Shown: positions 42,439-51,286 of the stretch, piece after piece
How the letters are laid out: the number at the start of each line of letters is the position of its first letter
Position numbering within the stretch: position 1 is the stretch's first letter
Made by a program: the position numbers and the translations under genes
NCBI GenBank assembly: GCA_947495035.1
Contig: CANLXI010000040.1
Coordinates: 1-51,772 of the forward strand
Length of the DNA: 51,772 nucleotides
Reading direction: 5' to 3'
Source: an uncultured Granulosicoccus sp.
GTDB taxonomy: Bacteria > Pseudomonadota > Gammaproteobacteria > Granulosicoccales > Granulosicoccaceae
The notes under the pieces: model-generated
Seen by the model: the letters and a program-made list of their open reading frames with translations, nothing else
Database searches by the model: none
Told to the model about the DNA's origin: nothing

Positions 42439-44309
42439 GCATCATGCAGCAGTCCAGTAAAGCTCAGGATCGAGCACTGGGTGTGTGGTTCCAGAATATC
42501 CAGCAGGGCCAGATCAAACTGCCGCGTTTCCAGCGCTACGAAGCCTGGGATCGTGGTCGTATAACAAGCTTCCTCAACACCATCATCAATAATTTACCTG
42601 TCGGGGTAACGTTGGCATTGGAGGTGGCGGGGGAAGAAAAATTTATCTCGCGCTATATTGTTTCTGCTGAACCTGCATTGCAAGGTGGCGTGACGCAACA
42701 TTTGCTCGATGGTCAACAGCGTCTTACCGCTTTCTGGCGCGCTATGCACAACAACTACGATTCGGAGGATTACTTTATATATCTGCCGCAATTCGATCAA
42801 CGCGAATCGAAGCAGTCTGAAGAAATCGAAGTCAATTGCCAGAGTCGTTGGACTAGCAAAAAAGGTTCTCGTCGCCCAGTATGGACTGATGATCCTTCGA
42901 AATGCCTTGGGCGCGGATTGTTCCCAATCGACTTGCTATGTCCAGGAGATAATTCCGCTGCTGTCGATGCATGGATAGGAAAAGCAACACAAGAGCTGGA
43001 GCCCGATGAGAACGACTCGGAAGCACTAAAGAAGTATAAGGTTTACACCGCGACTAAAGAAAAGCTAAAGGAAGATATCTCTACTTTGCGTGAGAGAGTC
43101 ACTCATTTCAATCTACCGTATCTTTCTTTGCCATCAAACACCCCTAAAGATGTAGCGCTGCAGGTTTTTATCAATATGAATACCAGCAGCAAGCCATTGT
43201 CGTTGTACGACATTATCGTCGCTGAAGTAGAGAGTGTGGCTGGTAAGTCCTTGCATGACCTCGAGGAGCACCTCGTGAGTAAGTGTCCCAAGGCAGCCCG
43301 CTTCGGCGATGTGAGAAACTTGATATTGGCTACTTCTGCATTGTTGCAGGAGAAAATACCCAACAACAAGGGCATGGTCGAGATGGATAAGCAGGTACTG
43401 CTCGATAACTGGGAGAAGCTTGAGCTTGGTTTGGAACGTATGGCCAACCTGCTGGAAAGTCAGGCAATCTTTGATGAAGCGCGATTGCCTACGAGCAATG
43501 TATTGGCTGTCGTCGCCGCAGCCTATGACTTGGTGCCAGAACATGGCGATTTTGTTGCCAAGGCCGAAAAATTGTTGCGTGCCTATCTGTGGTCATCTTT
43601 TTTTACCGACCGATACGAAAACTCTGCTGCATCCAGAGCTTATGCTGACTTTATTGGTGTTAAAGATAAGCACCGGGGAATCAAAGCCTTCTTGAATAAA
43701 CAGGGTTTTGATGAAAATACCTTATCCGAAGTCCCGGTCTTTAATCGCAAAGAGCACGAGCTGGCGGATGTGGATGCGCTGATGGCAGCTGGTTGGCCGA
43801 AAAAGGTTGGCATTGAGGCCAGGGGTATTCTGGCGGTGTCGAACTATTTTGGTGGCCAGGATTTTGCCGATGGCAGGCATGCCTCGTTTGAGAGTATTCA
43901 AAAGCGGGAATACCATCATATCTTCCCTGATGCCTTGTTGTCTGCCGCGGGTATCGATAGCTACCGCGCCCTTAATTGCGCTCTCATTACGTGGAAGACT
44001 AACCGTATTATCGGTCGAAAGGACCCTCTGGATTACCTGAAAGAGCGAGTTCAATGGGCCGATGAAAAGGCGGTATCCAATCGGCTGAAAACCCACTTGG
44101 TATCCTTCGAATTATTGAGTAAAGCCCATTACAAGGGGCTAGAAGGTGAAGCTCTGAAGTCCAAACTGGTCGTTGATTTCGACTCTTTCATGCGTAATAG
44201 AGCGCAGCTCGTTCATCAGGCAGTGATTCATCTTGCCGCAGGTGAACAGCCATCACTGGATTCGATCTGGGCGGCATTGTTAAGTACGGACGGAACGCAT
44301 GACCGTTAG
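42435..44309 (+). CDS. GmrSD-like DUF262/DUF1524 protein within BREX locus
   Basis: This 624-residue protein has an N-terminal DUF262 domain with the hallmark LDGQQRLTAF (D92-R96) and the upstream KLPRFQRYEAW. Near residue 490, REYHHIFPDALL gives an HNH-type motif of DUF1524. This order matches single-chain GmrSD-type IV restriction enzymes, which use nucleotides and cut modified DNA; BrxU of a plasmid BREX locus is a related case. It would add attack on phages with modified bases, which escape BREX. It is translationally coupled to pglX and overlaps the Fic gene by 11 bases. Nuclease activity is inference. Confidence 0.85.
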   Translation: MSIMQQSSKAQDRALGVWFQNIQQGQIKLPRFQRYEAWDRGRITSFLNTIINNLPVGVTLALEVAGEEKFISRYIVSAEPALQGGVTQHLLDGQQRLTAFWRAMHNNYDSEDYFIYLPQFDQRESKQSEEIEVNCQSRWTSKKGSRRPVWTDDPSKCLGRGLFPIDLLCPGDNSAAVDAWIGKATQELEPDENDSEALKKYKVYTATKEKLKEDISTLRERVTHFNLPYLSLPSNTPKDVALQVFINMNTSSKPLSLYDIIVAEVESVAGKSLHDLEEHLVSKCPKAARFGDVRNLILATSALLQEKIPNNKGMVEMDKQVLLDNWEKLELGLERMANLLESQAIFDEARLPTSNVLAVVAAAYDLVPEHGDFVAKAEKLLRAYLWSSFFTDRYENSAASRAYADFIGVKDKHRGIKAFLNKQGFDENTLSEVPVFNRKEHELADVDALMAAGWPKKVGIEARGILAVSNYFGGQDFADGRHASFESIQKREYHHIFPDALLSAAGIDSYRALNCALITWKTNRIIGRKDPLDYLKERVQWADEKAVSNRLKTHLVSFELLSKAHYKGLEGEALKSKLVVDFDSFMRNRAQLVHQAVIHLAAGEQPSLDSIWAALLSTDGTHDR

Positions 44310-45420
44310 CTATCATTACGGGCATTTCCCACCTAAATCCATTGACTGGTCAAAGCTCATTCCACTTATTGGCCCGGCTAATGCGGCTATTGCTCGGTAT
44401 GACGGCACCTTGCAGGCGATTCCCAATGCGTCGGTGCTACTTAGCCCATTGACTACCCAAGAAGCGGTTTTGTCGTCTCGCATCGAGGGCACGCAGGCTA
44501 CCATGGGCGAGGTTTTGCAATACGAAGCTCAGGGCGAGAATGACACTACGGAATTTGCCGCTGATCGTAAAGCCGATATTCAAGAGGTACTGAATTATCG
44601 CTCTGCGGTTAGGCAGGCAGAAACGATGTTGAAAAAACTTCCGCTGGGACAACGAGTCATTCGCGAAACCCATGAAGTGCTGATGAGCGGTGTGCGTGGG
44701 GCCAACAAAAGCCCTGGGGACTACCGCAAGATTCCCAATTGGATTGGCCCGCACGGTTGCACGATTGATAACGCTCGTTTTGTGCCCATTAGCGCCGACA
44801 AGTTACCTGACGGTATGTCAGCATTTGAGAAGTACATCCACAGTGAAGAAGCCGATGTTCTTGTGCAGCTTGCCGTGCTGCATGCGGAGTTTGAAGCCCT
44901 GCACCCTTTTTTAGACGGTAATGGTCGTTTGGGTCGTATGCTGGTGCCACTGTTTCTCTGGCAGCGTGGACTGATTCAGGCGCCAATGTTCTATATCTCC
45001 GCGTTCTTCGAAGCCAACCGTGACGAGTACTACGACCAATTGCTGAATGTCTCAGCTAATCAGGACTGGACGCAATGGTGTGTGTTTTTTCTGAGTGCTA
45101 TCCAGGCACAGGCAGAACTGAATCAGTCTAAAGCCAACAGTATATTGGGGCTGTACAACACGATGAAAGGCCGTGTAGTGGAAGTAACCCGTTCGCAATA
45201 TGCGATTCATGCCCTCGACTGGATTTTTGAACGCCCCATTTTCAAGTCCACTGACTTCGTAGGGCATGCAGGTGTACCAGAAGCCACAGCGAAGCGTTTG
45301 CTCAATGAGTTGGCTGCTGAAAAAATTACCAAGCCATTGCGTAGGGGGGCCGGTAGACGGGCCACTGTGTACTGCTTTCCCGAGCTACTGAATCTTGCTG
45401 AAGGAATTGATACTTTCTAG
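44299..45420 (+). CDS. Fic-family protein within BREX locus
   Basis: The 373-residue protein has a Fic_N domain, the catalytic loop HPFLDGNGRLGR (202-213) with the essential histidine H202, and an N-terminal inhibitory motif SSRIEG (S59, E63, G64) of class II Fic proteins. The C-terminal 90 residues (TSxF-like DFVGHAGVPEATAKRLLNELAAEKI) form a probable winged helix-turn-helix. Fic enzymes usually transfer AMP from ATP to target proteins. The intact motif predicts an active but self-inhibited enzyme. Its start overlaps the DUF262 gene by 11 bases. The winged helix may bind the half-sites just downstream at 45485-45548. Confidence 0.92.
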   Translation: MTVSYHYGHFPPKSIDWSKLIPLIGPANAAIARYDGTLQAIPNASVLLSPLTTQEAVLSSRIEGTQATMGEVLQYEAQGENDTTEFAADRKADIQEVLNYRSAVRQAETMLKKLPLGQRVIRETHEVLMSGVRGANKSPGDYRKIPNWIGPHGCTIDNARFVPISADKLPDGMSAFEKYIHSEEADVLVQLAVLHAEFEALHPFLDGNGRLGRMLVPLFLWQRGLIQAPMFYISAFFEANRDEYYDQLLNVSANQDWTQWCVFFLSAIQAQAELNQSKANSILGLYNTMKGRVVEVTRSQYAIHALDWIFERPIFKSTDFVGHAGVPEATAKRLLNELAAEKITKPLRRGAGRRATVYCFPELLNLAEGIDTF

Positions 45421-45437
45421 ATCACATATCGTGAATA

Positions 45438-45548
45438 ATGATCGACAACTGGTTTATCTGCTCGTAGAATAACGACAAACCATTTTGTGGCTCATTTATT
45501 TCTCTATATGAGCTACAAATAGAATTATCGCTCATCCGTGAGCGACAA
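45438..45548. promoter_or_regulatory. Four-half-site operator region before pglZ
   Basis: The 159-base gap between the Fic gene and pglZ contains four copies of an 11-mer with consensus RTGAGCNAYAA. Copies are at 45485-45495 (minus), 45508-45518 (plus), 45525-45535 (minus) and 45538-45548 (plus). They form two back-to-back inverted pairs with spacings of 12 and 2 bases. A weaker fifth copy is at 45438-45448 with one mismatch. The sequences around them are AT-rich. This is a clear dimer-binding pattern and implies internal control of pglZ-brxL. Confidence 0.75.
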
Positions 45549-45579
45549 CGCGTGAACGGGATAAAAGCGTAATAAATTC

Positions 45580-48102
45580 ATGAGCATACGGAAATTTATC
45601 CAAGAGAAGGTCTTCGAGCCTCGCTTAGAGAAGCAACAGGTTCTGGTGGTTTATGACCCAGAACGACGCTATCGTGATAGTTGTCTGGAGATGGCAACAG
45701 ACAAAAGAGCTGTGGTCGACAGCTCAGAGTCCAGCATAAACAGTCGGGCGGAGGCTATAGCTTCCTTGGGGAAATTAGGAAGCCATCAGATCGAGCAGTT
45801 ATTGGTTTACGTGCCAGCTGCCAAGCCTCTGGAAGATGAAGACAAGCAAAAAGATCCCTTCGCTCTGTATGGCGCCTGCGGCGATGTATTTCCTAGTGGC
45901 GATGGTGACAACTATCTCAGCCTATGTCTCAAAGCAAAACCTGATCACACGACACAGGTGCGCGAGGTTTTCAATCAAGACTCGAACCCCAGTTTTGCGG
46001 TGATAGACGCCATTGGTGGTGGCTTGAGCTGGCCCAATTTGCGAGCGTTGCTCAAGGTAGAGTCGACGCGAGATATCCTTTTCGCTCTGTTAGTGCCTGA
46101 TGAAAAACAACAGTTATCGCTGAAGGAAAGTGATTCATGGGTGTCCGAGGCTAAGGCCTTGCTGCAGGGCAGTATAGGTTTAGGCTTGAAAACCCGTGGA
46201 AAGTCTTGGTCGGCCATCGGGGATGAGCTATGGCGATTTGTGCTGTTCAGTGAGTTTGTGTTTGACTTGCCCGAAGAACTGCCTGCCGAATTGCAAGATG
46301 TGCCGCGCGCAGCGATTGCGGCAAAACCACTCATAGAAGACATGTGCGAGCAGTTGCGCAGTGATCGCCGCCGTCAGAACATCTACATTGAGCGAGCAGA
46401 GGCGATTGAGGCCGAGTTGGACTTATCCAGTATCTGCGGTCATATCGGTGATTTGGGTGAGCGGGATACCTTTCCCTTTGAAGAGCGTACATTCTTACTG
46501 CGCGCCATGGAGGCCTTGGCACGAGATGATACGGATAAGGTAAAAATAGTCCTGGGACGTCAAGCCCACTCGGTTTGGACAGGTAAGGGCGAAAGCCAGG
46601 CGCAGTGGGATCTGGTTCGAGCCGCCTTTGCGTTGACTAAATGCTGCCAGGATAACGATCGAATGTTGAGTGATCATGCCCGCAGCATGGAAAGTCTGAT
46701 TGATTTTTATGTCAGCCAACTGCGTGAGATTGATCGCCTGCACCGTGAATTTGAACAAGCCGTTAGTGACTACGATTGGCAGGACGCCCAGGGCATTATG
46801 CAGCCCGTACAGCAACAGGCGCGCAAGCAGTACGGCAAGTTGATTGAAAAGGTACAACTGCTGTTTACCAGGCACTTTCAACAGTCGGGCTGGCCGATCA
46901 CGGGGCGGCTGGCCAACGGCGATGTATTTGATAAGCTGGTGGCTCCCAAGCTGCTACAAAATGGAATCAAGGTCGCTTACTTGATGATCGATGCGCTGCG
47001 CTATGAGTTGGGTGTGGCACTGGAGAAGCAGTTGGCTGAGGATGGAAAGGTAGAGCTGACACCGGCTTTGGCCCAATTGCCGAGTATCACGCCAGTGGGC
47101 ATGGCAAGTCTGCTACCGGGTGCAAGCACTGGGCTGCGCTTGGTAAAAAAAGAGAATGGATATACCCCTCATCTGGGCGATCAACCGGTATCGAACGTCA
47201 GTCAGCGCATGGAGATTCTCCGGAAGCGTTACGGACAACGTTTCCAGGAAGGACGTTTAGAGGAGTTTGTACGTAATCGATTCGAGGTGAAAGGCGATGT
47301 TGAATTGCTCGTCCTACGTTCGGTAGAGATAGACAGTCATTTTGAAAATCATCCAGACACAGCGCCGACCGAAATTATCAATGCACTAAAGCGCATCCGG
47401 GTGGCTGTGCATATGTTGAAAGATGCCGGTTTTAACGAAGTCGTGATTGCCACGGATCACGGATTTTTCATGAACACTCATGCTGGAGCTGGAGATACGT
47501 GTAGCAAACTCCCCGGTGATTGGCTAACCGAACACCAGCGCTGTCTGCTGGGCGAAGGCAGTAACGATAGCCATCACTATCTGCTGAGTACCGAGAAGGC
47601 GGGCATTCGAGGTGATTTTGCCAGTGTCGCAGGGCCATTGAGTATGGCCTCCTATAAAGCTGGAATGCTCTACTACCACGGTGGTGCTTCGCTACAGGAA
47701 TGCGTTCTACCAGTTATTACTCTGCAGCTAAATGCACCGGAGCGCGCGCCCGTCTCGCAGGCAACGGTTTCCATAAATTACAAGAATGGCGCAAAACGTA
47801 TTACGACTCGCTTACCCGTTGTCGAAATAGGTCTCGATACCCAGGATCTTTTCTCAGTGGGTAGTGACTTTGAAATTTTGCTCGAGGCGCACGACAAAAA
47901 AGGCAATGTCGTGGGTGAGGCTAAACCCGGTGGGATGGTTAATCCGGCTACCGGCACAATTACGCTGAAGCGTGGCGACAAAGTCCAAATTACTTTGAAG
48001 ATGCAGATGGATTACGAAGGCAAATTCAAGGTTAAAGCACTCAATCCAAGCACCATGGTTGCTTTCTGCCAGTTGAATTTAGAAACCGACTACACAGTGT
48101 AG
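45580..48102 (+). CDS. pglZ: BREX phosphatase-domain protein PglZ
   Basis: The 840-residue protein is the PglZ type A alkaline-phosphatase-superfamily member of type 1 BREX. Candidate metal and nucleophile motifs are YLMIDALRYE near residue 470, LPSITPVGMASLLPG (Thr nucleophile position) near 510 and VIATDHGFF near 625. The C-terminal 130 residues form a separate beta-rich domain with LETDYTV at the end. PglZ is required for both methylation and phage exclusion; it may act on nucleotides or a protein partner. It is separated from upstream genes by the 159-base operator region and is followed by brxL after three bases. The ribosome binding site is weak. Confidence 0.95.
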   Translation: MSIRKFIQEKVFEPRLEKQQVLVVYDPERRYRDSCLEMATDKRAVVDSSESSINSRAEAIASLGKLGSHQIEQLLVYVPAAKPLEDEDKQKDPFALYGACGDVFPSGDGDNYLSLCLKAKPDHTTQVREVFNQDSNPSFAVIDAIGGGLSWPNLRALLKVESTRDILFALLVPDEKQQLSLKESDSWVSEAKALLQGSIGLGLKTRGKSWSAIGDELWRFVLFSEFVFDLPEELPAELQDVPRAAIAAKPLIEDMCEQLRSDRRRQNIYIERAEAIEAELDLSSICGHIGDLGERDTFPFEERTFLLRAMEALARDDTDKVKIVLGRQAHSVWTGKGESQAQWDLVRAAFALTKCCQDNDRMLSDHARSMESLIDFYVSQLREIDRLHREFEQAVSDYDWQDAQGIMQPVQQQARKQYGKLIEKVQLLFTRHFQQSGWPITGRLANGDVFDKLVAPKLLQNGIKVAYLMIDALRYELGVALEKQLAEDGKVELTPALAQLPSITPVGMASLLPGASTGLRLVKKENGYTPHLGDQPVSNVSQRMEILRKRYGQRFQEGRLEEFVRNRFEVKGDVELLVLRSVEIDSHFENHPDTAPTEIINALKRIRVAVHMLKDAGFNEVVIATDHGFFMNTHAGAGDTCSKLPGDWLTEHQRCLLGEGSNDSHHYLLSTEKAGIRGDFASVAGPLSMASYKAGMLYYHGGASLQECVLPVITLQLNAPERAPVSQATVSINYKNGAKRITTRLPVVEIGLDTQDLFSVGSDFEILLEAHDKKGNVVGEAKPGGMVNPATGTITLKRGDKVQITLKMQMDYEGKFKVKALNPSTMVAFCQLNLETDYTV

Positions 48103-48105
48103 GTT

Positions 48106-50193
48106 ATGGATGAATTAGACAAAAAGGTAACAGGGCTATTTGACGGCAAAGTCGTCAGAAAAGATCTGCTTCACCGTATCAAAAAGGGAACAAACGTCCC
48201 TACATTTGTGCTGGAGTTTTTGCTGGCACGGTATTGCGCTAGTGATGATGACGCCGAGATTCAGGGCGGATTGGAGGCAGTCCTCGAAACACTCAATGAC
48301 AACTATGTGCGGCCCAATGAGGCAAACAAGGCACAGTCAAAAGTTGCCACTAAGGGCAAGTACAAATTTTTAGATAAAGTACATGTGAATTATGTTGAGA
48401 AAGACAGGCGACATTGGGCAGCGTTGGAAAACTTTGATTCGCGCCGTGTTGCAATATCAGAAAAATTCTACCGTGATCATGATCGTCTTTTACAGGGTGG
48501 GCTTTGGTGTGAGGTCACGATTTCCTATAACGAAATTGAGGACGATGATTATGCTTTCTATATCGAAGACCTTCGTCCTATACAGCTCAGTCGTTTTAAG
48601 TTTGATCAATATTGCGAAGGCAGAGAACAGTGTTCTCGTGACGAGTGGCTGGATATTGTTCTTCGGTCAGTCGGTTTGGAGCCCAGTAAACTAACAACTC
48701 GCGTCAAAATGCATTTTATCGCTCGGTTAATGCCCCTCGTAGAACCGAACTATAACTTTATCGAACTTGGGCCTCGCGGTACGGGTAAGTCCTATTTCTT
48801 CAGTGAATTTTCTCCATATTCCACGTTGATTAGCGGTGGCCAGGCTACAAAAGCGACACTTTTCTATAATAACCAGCGTAAGAAGATTGGGTTAGTTGGT
48901 TACTGGGATACTGTTGCTTTTGATGAAGTCGGTGGCATCAAAGTAAAAGACCCTGACACTATTCAAATCATGAAAGACTTCATGGCGAATGGTCGCTTTT
49001 CTCGCGGCGTTGAGGTGATTGCGGATGCATCAATGGCCTTCGTTGGAAATCTTGATCTTTCCGTCAGTCAGATTGTGAATTCCGAGGTCTATGATCTTTT
49101 TCAACCGTTGCCCAAAGAGTTTGATCTGGCTGTCATGGACCGTTTTGCCTGCTATTTGCCTGGCTGGGAGATGCCCAAAAACAGTAGTGAATTCTTAACC
49201 AATAATTATGGATTTATTACTGATTACCTGGCTGAGGCCTTTCATCATCAGCTTAAGCAGACCAACCGGTTTGAAGAGGTCAACCGGCGAATACAGTTAG
49301 GAGCATCCGTTGAAGGGCGGGATGAAAAGGGCATTAAGAAAACCGTTGCTGCTTTCCTAAAAATACTCCATCCATCAAGCGCGCCCTCGGATGAGGAGTT
49401 CAGGCAATATGTAGAGTACGCAGTAGAGTGCCGTCGACGTGTGAAAGAGCAGATGAACAAGCGCAAATCGGACGACGAATTTGCCAAGATTAACCTGTCA
49501 TATATTAGCTCTGATGGTAATGAAGTTGTTGTTCACTGCCCGGAATCTCGTTCCGCCTTAGCGACGCAGGAACCAATTCGGCGCGATATACATATGCAGG
49601 AAGGCTCTGGGCATAAAGATGGAGAAAAAGCGAAACCTTCGTTGTCTCCGGAGCCTGCAATTGAGGAGCCGACATCTCTTGGAGAGGTCGTTGTCGAGTC
49701 TCCAATTGAACCAGAAATAGGAGAGCTCATAGAGCAGCACTATACCATTCATTATGGTGCAACCGGCTACAGTTACGAATCACTTGTAGGGCCATATTTG
49801 GTTGGCGCTAAATCAATAGAAATTGAAGATCCGTATATCCGAGTGACTCATCAAATACAGAATTTTGTTAGGTTCTGCGAGGCCATCGTTAAGACGCCTA
49901 CAATTCGCAAGATACGCTTAATAACCAGCTACGACGAAGATTGCGATGTAAAGGCGATGTCAGATCGGTTCAGCGAGCTAAAGCAAAGCCTATTGGAACT
50001 TGATATCGAGTTGGAAATTAATGTGAATGAGCACCTGCATGACCGCGAAATCCGCATTGATAATGGTTGGACCATTAAAGTCGGGCGAGGGCTGGATTTT
50101 TTCCAACGGCCCGATAGTTGGTTTGGCATTGGAGCAAGTGATTTGACTTTGAGAAAGTGCTTGGAGACTAAGGTGGATGTGTTTGAGCGCTGA
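48106..50193 (+). CDS. brxL: BREX AAA+ protein BrxL
   Basis: This 695-residue protein has an N-terminal region with MDELDKKVTGLFDGKVVRKD, an AAA+ ATPase with GPRGTGKS at 222-229 and Walker B VAFDEVGG (D273, E274), and a short Lon-like part. A linker of about 60 residues rich in Glu and Pro (510-565) leads to a C-terminal domain (about 570-695) resembling the phospholipase-D-like MIT_C fold, with VGPYLVGAKSIEIEDPYI and DNGWTIKVGRGLDFF. BrxL forms DNA-binding rings and is needed for phage exclusion, not for methylation. Its presence marks a type 1 (or type 4) BREX. It begins three bases after pglZ. Confidence 0.94.
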   Translation: MDELDKKVTGLFDGKVVRKDLLHRIKKGTNVPTFVLEFLLARYCASDDDAEIQGGLEAVLETLNDNYVRPNEANKAQSKVATKGKYKFLDKVHVNYVEKDRRHWAALENFDSRRVAISEKFYRDHDRLLQGGLWCEVTISYNEIEDDDYAFYIEDLRPIQLSRFKFDQYCEGREQCSRDEWLDIVLRSVGLEPSKLTTRVKMHFIARLMPLVEPNYNFIELGPRGTGKSYFFSEFSPYSTLISGGQATKATLFYNNQRKKIGLVGYWDTVAFDEVGGIKVKDPDTIQIMKDFMANGRFSRGVEVIADASMAFVGNLDLSVSQIVNSEVYDLFQPLPKEFDLAVMDRFACYLPGWEMPKNSSEFLTNNYGFITDYLAEAFHHQLKQTNRFEEVNRRIQLGASVEGRDEKGIKKTVAAFLKILHPSSAPSDEEFRQYVEYAVECRRRVKEQMNKRKSDDEFAKINLSYISSDGNEVVVHCPESRSALATQEPIRRDIHMQEGSGHKDGEKAKPSLSPEPAIEEPTSLGEVVVESPIEPEIGELIEQHYTIHYGATGYSYESLVGPYLVGAKSIEIEDPYIRVTHQIQNFVRFCEAIVKTPTIRKIRLITSYDEDCDVKAMSDRFSELKQSLLELDIELEINVNEHLHDREIRIDNGWTIKVGRGLDFFQRPDSWFGIGASDLTLRKCLETKVDVFER

Positions 50194-50219
50194 TTTGTGA
50201 ATGGTTGCGTATTTAGGTG

Positions 50220-50261
50220 AAGTTGATCTCGCAGAGCAGAATCGGCCGATCAACTTCGGCC
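50220..50261 (+). terminator. Overlapping hairpins downstream of brxL
   Basis: AAGTTGATC (50220-50228) pairs with GATCAACTT (50248-50256), and GGCCGA (50244-50249) pairs with TCGGCC (50256-50261). The two stems share bases and cannot form together. No strong U-tract follows, so factor-independent termination is uncertain. The element separates brxL from the last gene of the island. Confidence 0.4.
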
Positions 50262-50416
50262 TGAGCCGGTATTTAGAGTAATGAATTACGAAAAGTGTTT
50301 GCTACGCTGATGTGTTCCACAATTGCGATCTCGGTATGGGCATCAGTTTCAGTTCGAGCCGTAATGTATGCAAAGTTTTGTAGTTCCATCATCAACCAAA
50401 ATTTGGTCGCAATTTT

Positions 50417-51286
50417 ATGTTCGATTTCTTCAGTGGGCTCTTCAGTTTTGTCGTCAAGGCTGCGGAAGCCGTCGTAAGCATTGCTGCGAAAGCGATTGCA
50501 GGTGAGATGTTCTCAAGCGCCCCAAGCCGCTCAGAAGCCTCTGCTAAATGTGTAATTGACAATCTAAAGGATATAGACAGGGAGATATCGGACCGGGAAC
50601 GATCGATAGCAAAATCGAAATCTCGACTAGATGCTGAGTCTTTAGCCGAATTGTTGGATCTCAGGTCGGCAGAATATGATAAGTACGAAAAAATTAAGGC
50701 TGCAGACGCTGTAGATGATCTTGAGAAGAACGCGGATAAATATTCAGAGTCAAAGCTGATACTGGGAACGGAGCACAAACTGCAGTATCACTTAGGGGTA
50801 GCGGTGATTAATCGCAAATGCCAGCAATGCTACCGTCCGATGAAGCTTCAACACCGTACCGTTGATGATCCGAAGTTTGACGATTTTTTCTGGCAATGTA
50901 CAGGCTTCTATGACTCTAATGCGCAGTGCAAAAATACGTTGCCATTCAGAGCCAGAGATTTGTCGCTTTTGCACAATAATGACGCCATTGAATTGGAGAT
51001 TAGTAAAGATGATTTAATCACTATTGCCAGCCAAAAGACAACGCAAGCCCAAACGATAAAGCGACTCACAGGGCATCTTGGAGAGGAAGACCAGGATGTT
51101 CCGTGCCCTATTCACTTTGTTCCCATGTACCTCAGGGAAAAAAGAGGAGGAGAGAGTCTCCCAATGCTTGATCGATATCATTTGGCCTGCACACATAAGG
51201 GGTGCGGTCAAATAGCAAAATTGAAATCGTACCCGCAGTTAGCTGCATTCTTGAGGCGCAAGGAAGGGCAGGGCATTATTCACTAG
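50417..51286 (+). CDS. Unrecognised double zinc-ribbon protein next to BREX
   Basis: This 289-residue protein is unknown to me. Residues 1-32 form an amphipathic or weakly membrane-associated helix rich in Phe, Val and Ala. Residues 45-110 are strongly charged and probably coiled coil. C135-x2-C138 with C161 and C171 form a first zinc ribbon, and C230-P-I-H233 with C258 and C263 a second. Zinc ribbons of this spacing often bind nucleic acid. The ATG at 50417 has no clear ribosome binding site. Base composition is AT-rich like brxL, and the gene has the same orientation, so it may belong to the island. Its function is unassigned. Confidence 0.65.
   Translation: MFDFFSGLFSFVVKAAEAVVSIAAKAIAGEMFSSAPSRSEASAKCVIDNLKDIDREISDRERSIAKSKSRLDAESLAELLDLRSAEYDKYEKIKAADAVDDLEKNADKYSESKLILGTEHKLQYHLGVAVINRKCQQCYRPMKLQHRTVDDPKFDDFFWQCTGFYDSNAQCKNTLPFRARDLSLLHNNDAIELEISKDDLITIASQKTTQAQTIKRLTGHLGEEDQDVPCPIHFVPMYLREKRGGESLPMLDRYHLACTHKGCGQIAKLKSYPQLAAFLRRKEGQGIIH

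Noticed and set aside
32802..50193. DISARM, Dnd/Ssp or type I restriction system as alternatives to BREX
   Set aside because: BrxA, BrxB, BrxC, PglX, PglZ and BrxL are all recognised in order; no HsdR, DrmA/B or DndABCDE-like gene is present.
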